Of a stretch of 64,000 bases of DNA, positions 53,861 through 63,894 are shown one piece after another. The notes beneath the pieces are model-generated. The model made no database searches. It was not told the DNA's origin and was given only the letters and a program-made list of their open reading frames with translations. The position numbers and the translations under genes were made by a program. The DNA is from Pseudanabaena sp. (lineage in GTDB: Bacteria; Cyanobacteriota; Cyanobacteriia; Pseudanabaenales; Pseudanabaenaceae), in assembly GCA_003249015.1 (NCBI GenBank), contig QBLS01000018.1, positions 23,661 through 87,660 of the forward strand, given 5' to 3'. Within the stretch, counting starts at the first letter, position 1, and every line of letters starts with the position of its first letter.

Positions 53861-56800
53861 GTGGGACAGGCTCAATTACCGCAGCAAGAACCATCTAGGT
53901 CATCATTCGCTAAAAATTTGCGGCGGGTCGGGATTGGACTGGCGATCGCAGTGACAGGAACTAGCCTTGGTGCTTTTTGGTATGGACGTTATTTTATCAA
54001 TGAGCAACTATCTCCCCTCCTCCAAACTGAACTGAGTAAGGCTCTGAAGCGCCCTTTGCAGTTAGGCAAAGTTGAGAGAGTCGGCTGGTCGAGTGTCAGG
54101 TTTGGTAGCTCGATTATTCCACCGACTTCCAAAGAGGCAAATTTCTTAGCGGTAGAAGCCATTGAAGTGAAGGTTGATCTGTGGAGTTACCTCACGCGCC
54201 GCCAAATTGGATTAGATGCGATCGCCGAACAGCCGCAAGTATTTCTCAAGCAAGATGCATCAGGCTCGATCCAATTTCCCAAACTTGCACCACCTGATCC
54301 AGATCGAGAAGACAGTCCTATTGATCTCCGAACAGTTACTTTTAGTGACGCACAACTGACGATTCAAACTGTGGCAAAAGGCGAACTAGTTTCCCTTAGT
54401 CAAGTGCAGATTGATAGTAATTGGAAGATTACCGACATTCAAAATCAAAGTGTAAAAATGACTGGTCGGGGACAGGTAACATTGCCCAATATTGCCGCGA
54501 TCGCGACTCCACCTAATCCTGCTCAACTTAAGAAAGCGATCGAAGTCTCTAGGGCAGCGAAGGACGGCAACAAGGGGAATGTTAACTTTGCGATCGACTG
54601 GGATCTCACCAAGGGACAAGGACAGGTAGACATCCAATCCAAAGATCTGCAAATTGCCGCAGCGCAGGGTTTTGTGGTCAACCTACCCCTAAGTATCGAA
54701 GGCGGCAAACTAAGTGCTGAATCAAGTGTCGTAATCACCGCAGGGCAAGAAGATCCTAAGGTATCGATTAATGCTCAACTTAGTGAAGGGACGTTTAAGT
54801 TACCGCAGTTGACCAAATCACTCACTGATGTTTCAGGACAGATCGACTTTGATGGCAACGATGCCACTTTTAAAGAGTTCACGGCTAACTATGGCTTGTT
54901 AACCACTAGAGTTGACGGTACTTTTAATCAGCAGAAAGGATTTAATCTCAATTTTGTCAGCAATATTCTCGACCTTGCTAAGGGAATTGAGAGTTTTGAT
55001 ATCAAAACCCCTGTGGCCATCGCAGGGGAAGTTAAGTTAGCGGGTAAGCTTAGAGGCACATTCCAAAAACCTTCCCTCAATTTGCAGATCACAACACCGA
55101 AAACTGTGAGTTTTGATCGCGTTGTGGTCGATCGCTTTTTAGCCACGATTGAACTGAATGATTTAAACACGCTACAAATTAAGCAAGTGCAGGCAACCGC
55201 CGCAGGTGCAAATCTTGTGGGCGAAGGACAGATTCGTCTACCGCAAAAAAATCAACCCGCAGAAGTCACCTTTACTTCCAGATTAGTCGGTGTCGCGGAA
55301 AATTTTGCCAAACTCTATGACACCAAATTGCCGATCGCGATCGGACAGGTCAATAGCTCTTTGCAAGTCACAGGTTTACTTACTAATCCCCAAATTCTGG
55401 CTCAAATTGATGCGCCCAATGCCCTCTACCCTACCCGTGGCGAAGTATTTCTCGAAGATGGGCTAGCAACGATTCGCAATACTCTGATTAAGTTCCCGAT
55501 TGGCGAGATTGGGCTAGCTGGTACTTACAATATTGTCAGCGGTGCTTGGAATTCCCAATTAAATAGTAATGGAATTCCCTTGTCAGCTTTCATGCTCAAT
55601 CAAAAAGGAATAATTGAGGGCATCGTCAACTTACGTAGCGATCGCGGTAGTTTCAATTTGGCTGACATCACGGGTAATGCCAACTTGCGCTTACCACAGG
55701 GATTAGCCGAAGTTCCCGATGCGATCGCGGCTGACTTAAATTGGGATGGCAAAAATTTATTAATTCCTTCCCTAGCAGTCGGAAATTATTTGACCGCAAA
55801 TGGCAAGGTCGATCTTCTATTTCCCAATAACAATCCTAATCAACTGCCCACAGGCATCGCAGGAATTAACCTTGATCTAGTTTCTCGCAATGTTAATGTT
55901 AATCGATTAGCTTCCCTATCCAATTTAATTCCCAGTCAAGCTTCGGGGCTATTCAACTTTCGTGGCAACCTATCAGGGGCAATTGACAAACTTAGAATTG
56001 CTGGGGATTTACAGCTAGATAACGTTAGCTTACCTTCCTTTGGGTCTAGTCTAGCCAAGCTCGGTATAGTCGCGCCATCGAGGGGAACCTTAGCTTTTGA
56101 TGGTGCTGTTTCAGGAGAACTCACAGCCCCAAGGCTAGCGGGAAGTCTGCGCGTCGCCGAACTAAAAGTAAATCAATTGGAACTAGATAGCCTTACTTTT
56201 AATGGTGATTTTAATGGCATTGGCAGCGTTTTACAGGCTACGGGCAATCTGTTACTAGCGGGACTGCGCGTTGATAAATTAGCCTTCGATCCCAGACTAG
56301 AAGGAAAGCTTAACTTTGATGGCAATCAGGGACTGAATGTGGATTTGCGTGGTCAGCGCGATCGCATCTCCGCCCGACTAGATGCAGGACTGCGCCCCAT
56401 CGACTTTAATGTCAACCTTGGCGAGGCGATCGCCACAGGCAAACGCCTAGAAAATAATCCCAATCGATTGCAAGTGGCGATCGCCAATGTACCTTTGGCT
56501 CTTGTTGCTTCGTTATCTGGACAGAATGATGTAAGCGGCTCGCTTTCTAGCAATCTGACCGTAGACTTTGGCAAAAATCCTTCAGCGATCGGTGACGTAA
56601 CTGTTGATCGTCCTCGTTTTGGGCGAGTCGTAGCTGATCGGGCGACCGCAAAGCTAGCCTATGGCGATGGAATTTTTGTAGTTCGCGACGGTAATCTCCT
56701 GATTCGCCAGAATGAGTCAAACAACGAATATAAATTTAATCTCACCTACAACCCCAGTATCGAAGACCAAGTTGTGGGAGCGATCGAAATTACTCAAGGG

Positions 56801-58975
56801 CGGATGCAGGATCTTTTCGCCACTCTGCAATGGGTAAATATTACGGACATCACTCAAGGTATTACTTTTGTTAAAAATAGTGCTTCGCAATTGCAACCCT
56901 TAGAAGCGATCAGGCTCATGGGTGAACCACTATACAAGCAACTGCAATATCTCACCCAAATTGAATTACGCCAAGAACAGCAAGAAATAGTCGATAGCGA
57001 TCGCAATTTCAATCTGCCACCACTTACTGACTTTCGAGGAGATGTAAGAGGCAAAGTTACCTTCAATCTCAATCAGCGCCGAGGCTTACGATTTGGTTTT
57101 GATCTAGTGGGCGAAAAGTTTGAGTATGGTAAATTTGCAGTTGATAATATTCAAGTCGAAGGGCGTTATGGTAACGGCGTAATTGCGATCGCCAATGCTA
57201 ACTTACAGTCTGACCAAAGCTACGGGCGCATTACCAACGCCAGACTACGGCTCACACCTTCATCCAATCCTCTATTTAGATTTCGCGAACAGAGCGGCGA
57301 AGTCGAGTTCAAAGACTTTCCCATTGAGTCATTAAGACCCTTGCCATTTTTTAGTAGTATTCCCTTTGACTTGACTGGCAAAGTTAATGGAAATCTCTCT
57401 ATTAGTGGTACGACATTACTGGATCTAAAGGTAGATGGCAAAATGAGTCTCACTGACGGTTCAGTGAATCGACAAGCCATAGACTTTATCGGAGTTAAAT
57501 TTGTCTATGAGAAGCTCAATATTAACTTCGATGCCACCATGAATATTGAGGATAAAGAATCAGTTCTTGCCTCTGGGAATTTCGGGGTTTTAGGGCTATT
57601 TGATGTCAAGCTCAATGTTAAGGATGAAGGCATCGCCTTCATTAATATCTTTAATCAGCCTGTGCGCTGGGTGAATGGTAAGGGCAGTATCGATCTGAGG
57701 GCAAATGGTACTTTTAGAAATCCTCAAATTGCTGGCAAGATGCTGATCGATAACGCCTTAGTTAGAGTTGCGGGTCTACCTGGCGACTTTACGGAAGTCA
57801 ATGGCGAAATTGATTTTAATAGCGATCGCCTAGTTAGCAAGATCACCAGCAACTTCAGCGAAGGGAAACTTGCGCTCATGGGAATCTTACCAATTGGCAA
57901 CCCTAATTTGTTGCAAGTTGATAGCCCCGAATACCAACAGGCTCTAGCAATTAATGCTGACAAATTAAAGTTAAGCGTGCGTGACCTCAGTTCGGATAAC
58001 TTCAATACTCGCGTCATTGTCCGAGGTTCGCTGCTAGCGCCCATTCTCACTGGTGAAGTGGCACTGGGTGACGGTAGATTTGTGATCGGCAACGACGCAG
58101 ATCCAAATTTAGCTAATGCCAACAACAATTCTGATGACACCGTAGACTTTAGATTTGATCGCCTTGCGGTCAGGCTCCAGAATATGCAAGTTACCCGTTT
58201 CCCACTATTTAACTTCTTGGGAGAAGGCGACCTAATAGTAAATGGGACACTCCAAAGCCCTGAACCAGAAGGAAAAATTAAGATTTCGCGTGGACAGTTC
58301 AATGCCATTTCTACGAGGTTTCGCCTCGATCGCTCCTATGAAAACTTCGTTGAGTTTCGACCTGTGCAGGGGTTAAATCCTCTGCTCAATGTCCGCGTAT
58401 CGGGAGCCGTTGCCGAAATTACTCGCGTACCAATTAATTCCAATCGCCCTAATGATCTATTCAGCCCCAACGAAGTCCCTGTCAGCAATCTGGGCGCACA
58501 GCGAACCTTGCGGGTACAGGCTACCGTTACAGGGACAGCCCTAACTCCCGACATTCGCCTTTCCAGTAGTCCTCCCCGCAGTCAAGCCGAGATTGTAGCG
58601 CTAATTGGCGGTGGAGTTTTACAGCAGCAGGGCGGTTCTGATCCTGCTTCGGCACTGGCTAGCTTTGCGGGAGGTACGGTGCTTAACTTCTTACAAGATG
58701 CGATCGGCGATGCCTTAAATCTCGCTGAGTTTAACCTCAGTCCCGTCACAACTGGAACCGAGGGCAGTCGATCTGGCACGTTAGGGTTATCTGCAGAAGC
58801 GGCGATTGATGTGAGCAATAGCTTTTCGGTCGCTCTTCAACGCATCATCAACGATTCAACCCAACCCACTAACTTTTCAGTTCGCTATCGTGTTGATCCG
58901 AATATTTTGCTGCGGGGCAATTACAGTTCTAATGGTGGTACTGGTATATCCATCGAGTACGAAAATCGCTTTTAA
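53861..58975 (+). CDS. tamB: TamB-like translocation/assembly module protein (DUF490)
   Basis: About 1704 residues. An N-terminal membrane anchor (VGIGLAIAVTGTSLGAFWYG) is followed by an extended beta-helical AsmA/TamB-like rod rich in alternating hydrophobic/polar strands, and by the C-terminal DUF490 region with QAEIVALIGGGVLQQQGG and NFSVRYRVDPNILLRGNY at the end. TamB-type proteins span the periplasm and help build the outer envelope or carry phospholipids; cyanobacterial homologues relate to chloroplast TIC236. A GTG at 53861 is preceded by GGAG at the right distance; an upstream GTG at 53837 is less good. Confidence 0.9.
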   Translation: MGQAQLPQQEPSRSSFAKNLRRVGIGLAIAVTGTSLGAFWYGRYFINEQLSPLLQTELSKALKRPLQLGKVERVGWSSVRFGSSIIPPTSKEANFLAVEAIEVKVDLWSYLTRRQIGLDAIAEQPQVFLKQDASGSIQFPKLAPPDPDREDSPIDLRTVTFSDAQLTIQTVAKGELVSLSQVQIDSNWKITDIQNQSVKMTGRGQVTLPNIAAIATPPNPAQLKKAIEVSRAAKDGNKGNVNFAIDWDLTKGQGQVDIQSKDLQIAAAQGFVVNLPLSIEGGKLSAESSVVITAGQEDPKVSINAQLSEGTFKLPQLTKSLTDVSGQIDFDGNDATFKEFTANYGLLTTRVDGTFNQQKGFNLNFVSNILDLAKGIESFDIKTPVAIAGEVKLAGKLRGTFQKPSLNLQITTPKTVSFDRVVVDRFLATIELNDLNTLQIKQVQATAAGANLVGEGQIRLPQKNQPAEVTFTSRLVGVAENFAKLYDTKLPIAIGQVNSSLQVTGLLTNPQILAQIDAPNALYPTRGEVFLEDGLATIRNTLIKFPIGEIGLAGTYNIVSGAWNSQLNSNGIPLSAFMLNQKGIIEGIVNLRSDRGSFNLADITGNANLRLPQGLAEVPDAIAADLNWDGKNLLIPSLAVGNYLTANGKVDLLFPNNNPNQLPTGIAGINLDLVSRNVNVNRLASLSNLIPSQASGLFNFRGNLSGAIDKLRIAGDLQLDNVSLPSFGSSLAKLGIVAPSRGTLAFDGAVSGELTAPRLAGSLRVAELKVNQLELDSLTFNGDFNGIGSVLQATGNLLLAGLRVDKLAFDPRLEGKLNFDGNQGLNVDLRGQRDRISARLDAGLRPIDFNVNLGEAIATGKRLENNPNRLQVAIANVPLALVASLSGQNDVSGSLSSNLTVDFGKNPSAIGDVTVDRPRFGRVVADRATAKLAYGDGIFVVRDGNLLIRQNESNNEYKFNLTYNPSIEDQVVGAIEITQGRMQDLFATLQWVNITDITQGITFVKNSASQLQPLEAIRLMGEPLYKQLQYLTQIELRQEQQEIVDSDRNFNLPPLTDFRGDVRGKVTFNLNQRRGLRFGFDLVGEKFEYGKFAVDNIQVEGRYGNGVIAIANANLQSDQSYGRITNARLRLTPSSNPLFRFREQSGEVEFKDFPIESLRPLPFFSSIPFDLTGKVNGNLSISGTTLLDLKVDGKMSLTDGSVNRQAIDFIGVKFVYEKLNINFDATMNIEDKESVLASGNFGVLGLFDVKLNVKDEGIAFINIFNQPVRWVNGKGSIDLRANGTFRNPQIAGKMLIDNALVRVAGLPGDFTEVNGEIDFNSDRLVSKITSNFSEGKLALMGILPIGNPNLLQVDSPEYQQALAINADKLKLSVRDLSSDNFNTRVIVRGSLLAPILTGEVALGDGRFVIGNDADPNLANANNNSDDTVDFRFDRLAVRLQNMQVTRFPLFNFLGEGDLIVNGTLQSPEPEGKIKISRGQFNAISTRFRLDRSYENFVEFRPVQGLNPLLNVRVSGAVAEITRVPINSNRPNDLFSPNEVPVSNLGAQRTLRVQATVTGTALTPDIRLSSSPPRSQAEIVALIGGGVLQQQGGSDPASALASFAGGTVLNFLQDAIGDALNLAEFNLSPVTTGTEGSRSGTLGLSAEAAIDVSNSFSVALQRIINDSTQPTNFSVRYRVDPNILLRGNYSSNGGTGISIEYENRF

Positions 58976-59244
58976 ATAGTTTGTGGCTCTCTTCAGATCA
59001 AAGTGATTGTTGCTTTGACTCTGCTCAGCCGCAAGATTTTGGAAATCGGTGCGAAGCGCCACCTGCCAAAATCTTGCGGAGTTTTATATTAAGAAATTGC
59101 TATGCAATTTCTTAATATAAAATTGGGTCAACGCAAAGCACTGTATACAATGATCTCGAAGTGTTAAGGGAAACATATTTTCTGCCCCTATATGTTTATA
59201 ATTCAAGGGCTAATTAGTCAAAGAACTCTAAGGATTTAACCAAG
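58976..59244. other. Intergenic region with palindromes
   Basis: An imperfect CAAGATTTTGG...CCAAAATCTTG unit (about 59030-59077) with GCGAAGCGCC inside, and a perfect 19-bp-arm hairpin 59082-59122 (TTTTATATTAAGAAATTGC, loop TAT). No ORF; the small-protein gene follows. Confidence 0.75.
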
Positions 59245-59496
59245 ATGAGCGAAGAACAACAATCTGGTCTAGGCGGTTTTGTAAGTGGCTTACAACAAAA
59301 AGCTAGCGAAATTGCCCAAGGGATCTCCGACAAAGTTGAAGATGTTGTTGGTGAAGAGAACTTGAAGAAAGTTACCGATGTTTTGAACACTGACGTTGGT
59401 GCAGTTGCGAAGGACTCTGCTGGCAAAGCTGTTGATGCTGTGGAAAATCTCACTGGTCGTGACCTAGATGGCGATGGATCTGTCGGCGGCAAGTAA
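59245..59496 (+). CDS. Small acidic/lysine-rich helical protein
   Basis: 83 residues, not a family I can name. It has amphipathic helices (VSGLQQKASEIAQGISDKVEDVVG, NLKKVTDVLNTDVGAVAKD, AGKAVDAVENL, each shortened here by reading only the pattern) reminiscent of CsbD/LEA-type stress proteins and ends with DLDGDGSVGG, a single EF-hand-like loop. An AAGGAT ribosome site precedes the ATG, and a strong 22-bp terminator follows, so it looks like a discrete, well-expressed transcript. Confidence 0.75.
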   Translation: MSEEQQSGLGGFVSGLQQKASEIAQGISDKVEDVVGEENLKKVTDVLNTDVGAVAKDSAGKAVDAVENLTGRDLDGDGSVGGK

Positions 59497-59543
59497 TTAT
59501 TACTTTCCAAGTGTGACATCACATGCTTATAAATTGCTAACAA

Positions 59544-59598
59544 TCAATAAAAATAAAGGACAAAGTGGCAATGTCGCTTTGTCCTTTATTTTTATTGA
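59544..59598 (+). terminator. Strong terminator of the small helical protein gene
   Basis: 22-bp perfect stem (CAATAAAAATAAAGGACAAAG) around an 11-nt loop, 47 nt after the stop codon. Confidence 0.88.
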
Positions 59599-59687
59599 GG
59601 CAAAGATTGGTATTCTGAGGCGAAGTTGAGAAATAGTGGCACAAATTAACATCCCAACAAGTGTGTTGGGATATTAATTTGATTGAC

Positions 59688-60077
59688 TTAACTAATAGTT
59701 GGTAACCAAGGAAGAACTGTCAGATTTTGATCTACAGTTGCCAACGTAAGTTTGTAGAAGACAGCCGTAGCCGCAATAAATCGATCCGCAGGGTCTTGAT
59801 GAGACAAGGCAATTTTGCGGCTCAAAATTGCGATTTCATAATTCAGCAAAGCTTCGCGAGTTTCAAGATTCTGAAGCGATAAGTTGATCCATTCACTCGT
59901 ATTAGGCTGCAAAGAGATTCGTCTTTTTTCAGCAAGAATAATCGTCTCCCAAATACTAATTGGACTTAGCCAAAGCTCAGTGGTTGGATCTGCAATTAGT
60001 GATTTTAATTCACCAGATAGACGATTATCTGCTAGTAAGTACCATAACCAAATATGCGTATCCAGTAACAGCCTCAT
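59688..60077 (-). CDS. PIN-domain toxin (VapC-like)
   Basis: 129 residues from the ATG at 60077 (MRLLLDTHIWLWYL). The PIN acids are D6, E44 (SIWETI), D95/D98 (HQDPADRFIAATA) and D116 (ATVDQNL). The start codon overlaps the antitoxin stop as ATGA, confirming this start and the coupling. VapC toxins cleave tRNA or rRNA. The DTHIWLW opening is the common cyanobacterial type. Confidence 0.9.
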   Translation of the reverse strand: MRLLLDTHIWLWYLLADNRLSGELKSLIADPTTELWLSPISIWETIILAEKRRISLQPNTSEWINLSLQNLETREALLNYEIAILSRKIALSHQDPADRFIAATAVFYKLTLATVDQNLTVLPWLPTIS

Positions 60078-60310
60078 TGCAAAACTTCCCAATCACTTTC
60101 AGATAACGCTGGGGTAACTATATCTCCTAAGATCTCGCCACTGCCTCTCATGACACCAAAAGCAGATCGTTGGGTTTGGATAATTTGAGGTTGCAAATCA
60201 ATGAATGTCTCCTGTGATTTTCGCAAAGATTCGGCGATCGCACTAATCAATTCAAGGCGATCGCTTGGCGTTAGTTTATAAGATTGTTCTTTGAGTTCTT
60301 CTAACAACAT
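60074..60310 (-). CDS. Antitoxin of the PIN toxin
   Basis: 78 residues: LKEQSYKLTPSDRLELISAIAESLRKS is a helical DUF2281/addiction-module-like region, and the C-terminal half (GEILGDIVTPALSESDWEV) would wrap the toxin. First gene of the pair; the last bases overlap the toxin start (ATGA). Confidence 0.8.
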   Translation of the reverse strand: MLLEELKEQSYKLTPSDRLELISAIAESLRKSQETFIDLQPQIIQTQRSAFGVMRGSGEILGDIVTPALSESDWEVLQ

Positions 60311-60493
60311 AAGTACTACCTCAATCTATATTGCAGATATTTTAGTTGAAAGTTTAGAAATAGTGGCACAAATCCTCAAATCCTAGGGTTATCTTTGGGA
60401 TGTGGATTTGATTGTAAGTAGCTAACAAAACCTAAAACTAGAAAGCTATCTCGTCCGCTAAGCGGGCAAGATAGCTTTCTAGTTTCTTGCCTT
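60311..60493. other. Intergenic region with a palindrome
   Basis: AAACTAGAAAGCTATCT and complement around CCGC-TAA-GCGG (about 60435-60483), two mismatches. No ORF. Confidence 0.7.
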
Positions 60494-61498
60494 TCAGTGG
60501 TTTTGCACTGACCCATCAGGCATTATGGTTCCAAAGAGATTAGCTTCAGCTAAACTTACTTCATTAAGATTCGCTAGCCTTAAATTCGCTTTGACTAGAT
60601 TAGTTCCAATTAGAAAAGCATAATCCAACTTAGCAGAGATAAGCTGTGCTCCTATTAGGCTCGCAGCACTCAAATTAGCATTGTTTAATATTGCATCACT
60701 TAAAATTGCATCTTCCAAATTACAGTCTCTCAAGTCTGCATGGCTCAAAATAGCATTACTGAGAATTGCCCCCCTTAAGTTGGCGCTACTAAGATTAGCA
60801 TTGCTTAAGTTGGCATTACTAAGAAGCGAATCGACTAGGTTAGCATTACTTAAATTGACTTGACTGAGAGCCGCATTACTCAAGTCACATTCTTGAAGGT
60901 TAGCATTACTTAAATTGGCGTTTATCAACTTTGTGTCAGAGAGATTGGCATTGCTCAAATTTGCAAGTTCAAGATTAGCTCCAGTCAAATCACTGCGCCG
61001 TAAATCCGCAGCCGCAAGATTGACATTACTCAAAATGGAATTGCTGAGATTAGTTTCACTGAGATCGGCTTTACCTAAATCACTCTCATTGAGATCTGCA
61101 CCACTTAAATTTGCACCGTTAAAATATGCTTCTGTTAAGTCAGATCCATGGAGATTTGCGAGACTCAAGTCACATCTTTGTAAACAGGCTTCTCTCAAAT
61201 ATGCTTTACAAAGATAAGCGCCGCTAACTTCAGCATCTGTTAGATTTGCTTTGTACAGATCTGCTTCTCTCAAATTAGATTTAACTAAATCCGAGCCACT
61301 CAAATTTGCCCCCAGCAGATTGGCGCTACCGAGGTTTGTCCAGCGCATATTAACGCCACTTAGGTTTGCTTCGCGCAAATTCGCTCTGCATAGATTACTG
61401 CCGCTCAAATTAGGGATAATGTCTGGATTTCCCAATCGCCAGTGATTCCAGCTCGCTACGCCCTGTTTCAGGATGGTTAAATGTTCGGAGTTTCCCAT
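60494..61498 (-). CDS. Pentapeptide-repeat protein
   Basis: 334 residues. After a short head (KQGVASWNHWRLGNPDIIPN), about 57 consecutive A(N/D)LXX pentapeptides (for example SNANLSNANLSSANLRGAIL) fill the chain to the end. They fold as a right-handed quadrilateral beta-helix. Pentapeptide proteins are abundant in cyanobacteria and mostly of unknown role; some mimic DNA. No signal peptide. The repetitive DNA creates several long antisense frames that are not genes. Confidence 0.93.
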   Translation of the reverse strand: MGNSEHLTILKQGVASWNHWRLGNPDIIPNLSGSNLCRANLREANLSGVNMRWTNLGSANLLGANLSGSDLVKSNLREADLYKANLTDAEVSGAYLCKAYLREACLQRCDLSLANLHGSDLTEAYFNGANLSGADLNESDLGKADLSETNLSNSILSNVNLAAADLRRSDLTGANLELANLSNANLSDTKLINANLSNANLQECDLSNAALSQVNLSNANLVDSLLSNANLSNANLSSANLRGAILSNAILSHADLRDCNLEDAILSDAILNNANLSAASLIGAQLISAKLDYAFLIGTNLVKANLRLANLNEVSLAEANLFGTIMPDGSVQNH

Positions 61499-61886
61499 AT
61501 GACTTTTCCTTTTTTGGCAGGCTTCCCATCACTGCGATTAGACTGCTTTGAAGTAAATCGCTTTTAGATGGCTTATGTTCCTACTAATTGGGAGCTAAAG
61601 AAACAAGAAAAAGTCGTTAATTTAAGCTTTGCTGCTACTCAGATCTACTGTCCTCGCGTGTTAGCATAATTTTCATTAGATGCTATTTTCAGCCTTAGTA
61701 GGCTAGCAAACTTGTGTTGCGCGTGAAGCCATAGTTTTTAGCTAGGCTCAGCTACCCAGTACAAAAAGACTTTGGAAAGCGCTGCTTCCCTGAGCTTTTA
61801 GGGATTTTAATTTAGCGCAAAGCGCCAACCCATCCTTGTTTTAGTTCATACTAATTATTAGACATTCAGCATAGAAGCTCAGAAAA
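61499..61886. other. Intergenic region, nothing recognised
   Basis: 388 nt with no ORF and no well-formed palindrome beyond a weak AGCGCAAAGCGC (about 61815-61826). Probably holds divergent promoters for the pentapeptide gene and glyA. Confidence 0.5.
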
Positions 61887-63185
61887 ATGACCAATTTGTT
61901 TCCTATCCTCGCCGCATCCGATCCTCTTGTCTCAGGCTTTATCGGCAAAGAGCTAGAAAGACAACGCAATAATATTGAATTAATTGCTAGTGAAAACTTT
62001 ACATCCTTAGCGGTCATGGCGGCTCAGGGATCAGTATTGACGAATAAATACGCAGAGGGACTGCCCTCAAAACGCTACTATGGCGGCTGTGAGTTTGTAG
62101 ACGAGATTGAGTCGATCGCAATTGATCGTGTTAAAGAATTATTTGGTGCGGCTCATGCGAACGTGCAGCCTCACTCTGGTGCTCAAGCTAACTTTGCGGT
62201 ATTTCTAACTCTGCTTAAGCCTGGGGATACTTTTTTGGGAATGGACTTGTCCCATGGTGGTCACTTGACCCATGGCTCCCCTGTAAATGTGTCGGGACTT
62301 TGGTTTAACAAAGTACATTACGGTTTGAATCAGGAAACTGAGCAATTAGACTTTGACTTGATCCGTGACCTTGCTCTGCAACATAAACCCAAGCTAATTA
62401 TTTGTGGTTATTCAGCCTATCCACGCATCATTGATTTTGCTAAGTTTAGGGCGATCGCTGATGAAGTTGGTGCATATTTGATGGCAGATATTGCCCATAT
62501 CGCTGGGCTAGTTGCTTCTGGACATCACCCTAACCCAATTCCTTACTGTGATGTTGTCACCACTACCACTCACAAAACCCTGCGCGGACCCCGTGGTGGT
62601 CTGATCATGACTCGCGATGCTGCTCTTGGCAAAAAGTTCGATAAGTCGGTATTCCCTGGATCTCAAGGTGGCCCCCTCGAACATGTTATTGCCGCTAAAG
62701 CTGTGGCTTTCGGTGAAGCCCTAGACCCTAGCTTCAAAATGTATTCGGCTCAAGTAATCGCCAATGCTCAAGCCTTAGCGACTCAATTACAAGCTCGTGG
62801 TTTCAAGTTGGTTTCCAATGGAACTGATAATCACTTGGTACTGGTTGACCTGCGTTCTATTGGCATGACTGGTAAGGTGGCTGATCTATTAGTAAGTGGA
62901 GTAAATATCACTGCCAATAAAAATACAGTTCCCTTTGATCCTGAGTCTCCCTTTGTAACTAGCGGCTTGCGCCTTGGTACTCCTGCGATGACTTCCCGTG
63001 GCTTTAAAGAAGTAGAGTTTAGTGAGATTGCTAATATCATTGCCGATCGCTTGTTAAGTCCAGACAGCGACGCTGTGCAAGCAGATTGCATTGCTAGAGT
63101 TAAAGCTCTATGCGATCGCTTCCCTCTTTACCCAGAACTTGAGTCTTCAGTTGTGGCAACGAGAGAGCCTGCTCTTGCTGTTTAA
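61887..63185 (+). CDS. glyA: Serine hydroxymethyltransferase
   Basis: PLP enzyme interconverting serine and glycine with tetrahydrofolate, central to one-carbon and photorespiratory metabolism. 432 residues: [39 protein letters not shown], the PLP lysine in [13 protein letters not shown] near 232 and [21 protein letters not shown]. Full length. A short palindrome overlaps the stop. Confidence 0.97.
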   Translation: MTNLFPILAASDPLVSGFIGKELERQRNNIELIASENFTSLAVMAAQGSVLTNKYAEGLPSKRYYGGCEFVDEIESIAIDRVKELFGAAHANVQPHSGAQANFAVFLTLLKPGDTFLGMDLSHGGHLTHGSPVNVSGLWFNKVHYGLNQETEQLDFDLIRDLALQHKPKLIICGYSAYPRIIDFAKFRAIADEVGAYLMADIAHIAGLVASGHHPNPIPYCDVVTTTTHKTLRGPRGGLIMTRDAALGKKFDKSVFPGSQGGPLEHVIAAKAVAFGEALDPSFKMYSAQVIANAQALATQLQARGFKLVSNGTDNHLVLVDLRSIGMTGKVADLLVSGVNITANKNTVPFDPESPFVTSGLRLGTPAMTSRGFKEVEFSEIANIIADRLLSPDSDAVQADCIARVKALCDRFPLYPELESSVVATREPALAV

Positions 63186-63272
63186 TAATTATTGGGACGG
63201 GCAAAGCCTACCACAATAATTATTAGTTTTTAGGTTTTTAAATCAAGAAATGGCATAGCCATTTCTTGATTT
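63183..63272. repeat. Palindromes downstream of glyA
   Basis: TAATAATTATTG/CAATAATTATTA (63183-63194 and 63214-63225), the left arm starting with the stop codon TAA, then AAATCAAGAAATGGC-ATA-GCCATTTCTTGATTT (63240-63272). Confidence 0.85.
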
Positions 63273-63318
63273 GGTATTAAGGCAAATTTTTTCAAGATGC
63301 GATCGCAGGTAAATCGTT

Positions 63319-63894
63319 ATGGTTACTCAGCTTGCCAAGAAAACTTACACCGTTGACGAATATCTAGAATTAGAAGTTGTTTCAGACATTCGCAACGAAT
63401 ACCGCAATGGAGAAATTATTCCGATGACTGGCGGAACCCCAAATCATACAGAGATCGCCGTAAATTTATTGTCAATCATCAAAATTGCTTTGCGAGGAAA
63501 ACCTTTTCGTCTATTTTCTGCTGATCAGAGACTTTGGATACCTCATGCCAAGATCAATACTTATCCTGATGTGATGGTTGCACTGAAACCTATCGAAATG
63601 CAGGATGGGCGGAAAGATACGATTACCAATCCTTGCTTCATTGCGGAAGTATTATCAAAATCTACACAAAATTATGATCGCAGTGAAAAGTTTGCAGCCT
63701 ATCGCACCATTGATACTTTTCAAGAATACTTATTAATTGATCAATACCGTGTTCATGTAGAGCATCATGTTAAAACTGCGGTTAATCAATGGCTATTTTC
63801 TGAATACGATGATCCTTCAGTAACAATCTCTCTAAAGTTTGCGAATTTGCAAATCCAAATAGCCGATCTCTACGACAATATTGATTTCACCTAA
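63319..63894 (+). CDS. Uma2 family (DUF820) putative endonuclease
   Basis: 191 residues. YTVDEYLELEVVSDIRNEYRNGEI (about 10-33) and MTGGTPNHTEIAVNLLSII open the fold; active-site elements are TYPDVMVAL near 79 and PCFIAEVLSKSTQNYDR near 103, then EYLLIDQYRVHVEHH. A second Uma2 paralogue is at 20682, with low identity. Function unknown; such genes are often scattered singly in cyanobacteria. Confidence 0.85.
   Translation: MVTQLAKKTYTVDEYLELEVVSDIRNEYRNGEIIPMTGGTPNHTEIAVNLLSIIKIALRGKPFRLFSADQRLWIPHAKINTYPDVMVALKPIEMQDGRKDTITNPCFIAEVLSKSTQNYDRSEKFAAYRTIDTFQEYLLIDQYRVHVEHHVKTAVNQWLFSEYDDPSVTISLKFANLQIQIADLYDNIDFT

Noticed and set aside
57724..58308. 194-codon minus-strand frame opposite the TamB-like gene
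   Set aside because: Shadow of a well-supported gene; composition is low complexity.
60681..61445. Three plus-strand open frames (Leu/Ser/Lys-rich)
   Set aside because: They are antisense to the pentapeptide-repeat gene and result from its 15-bp periodic sequence.
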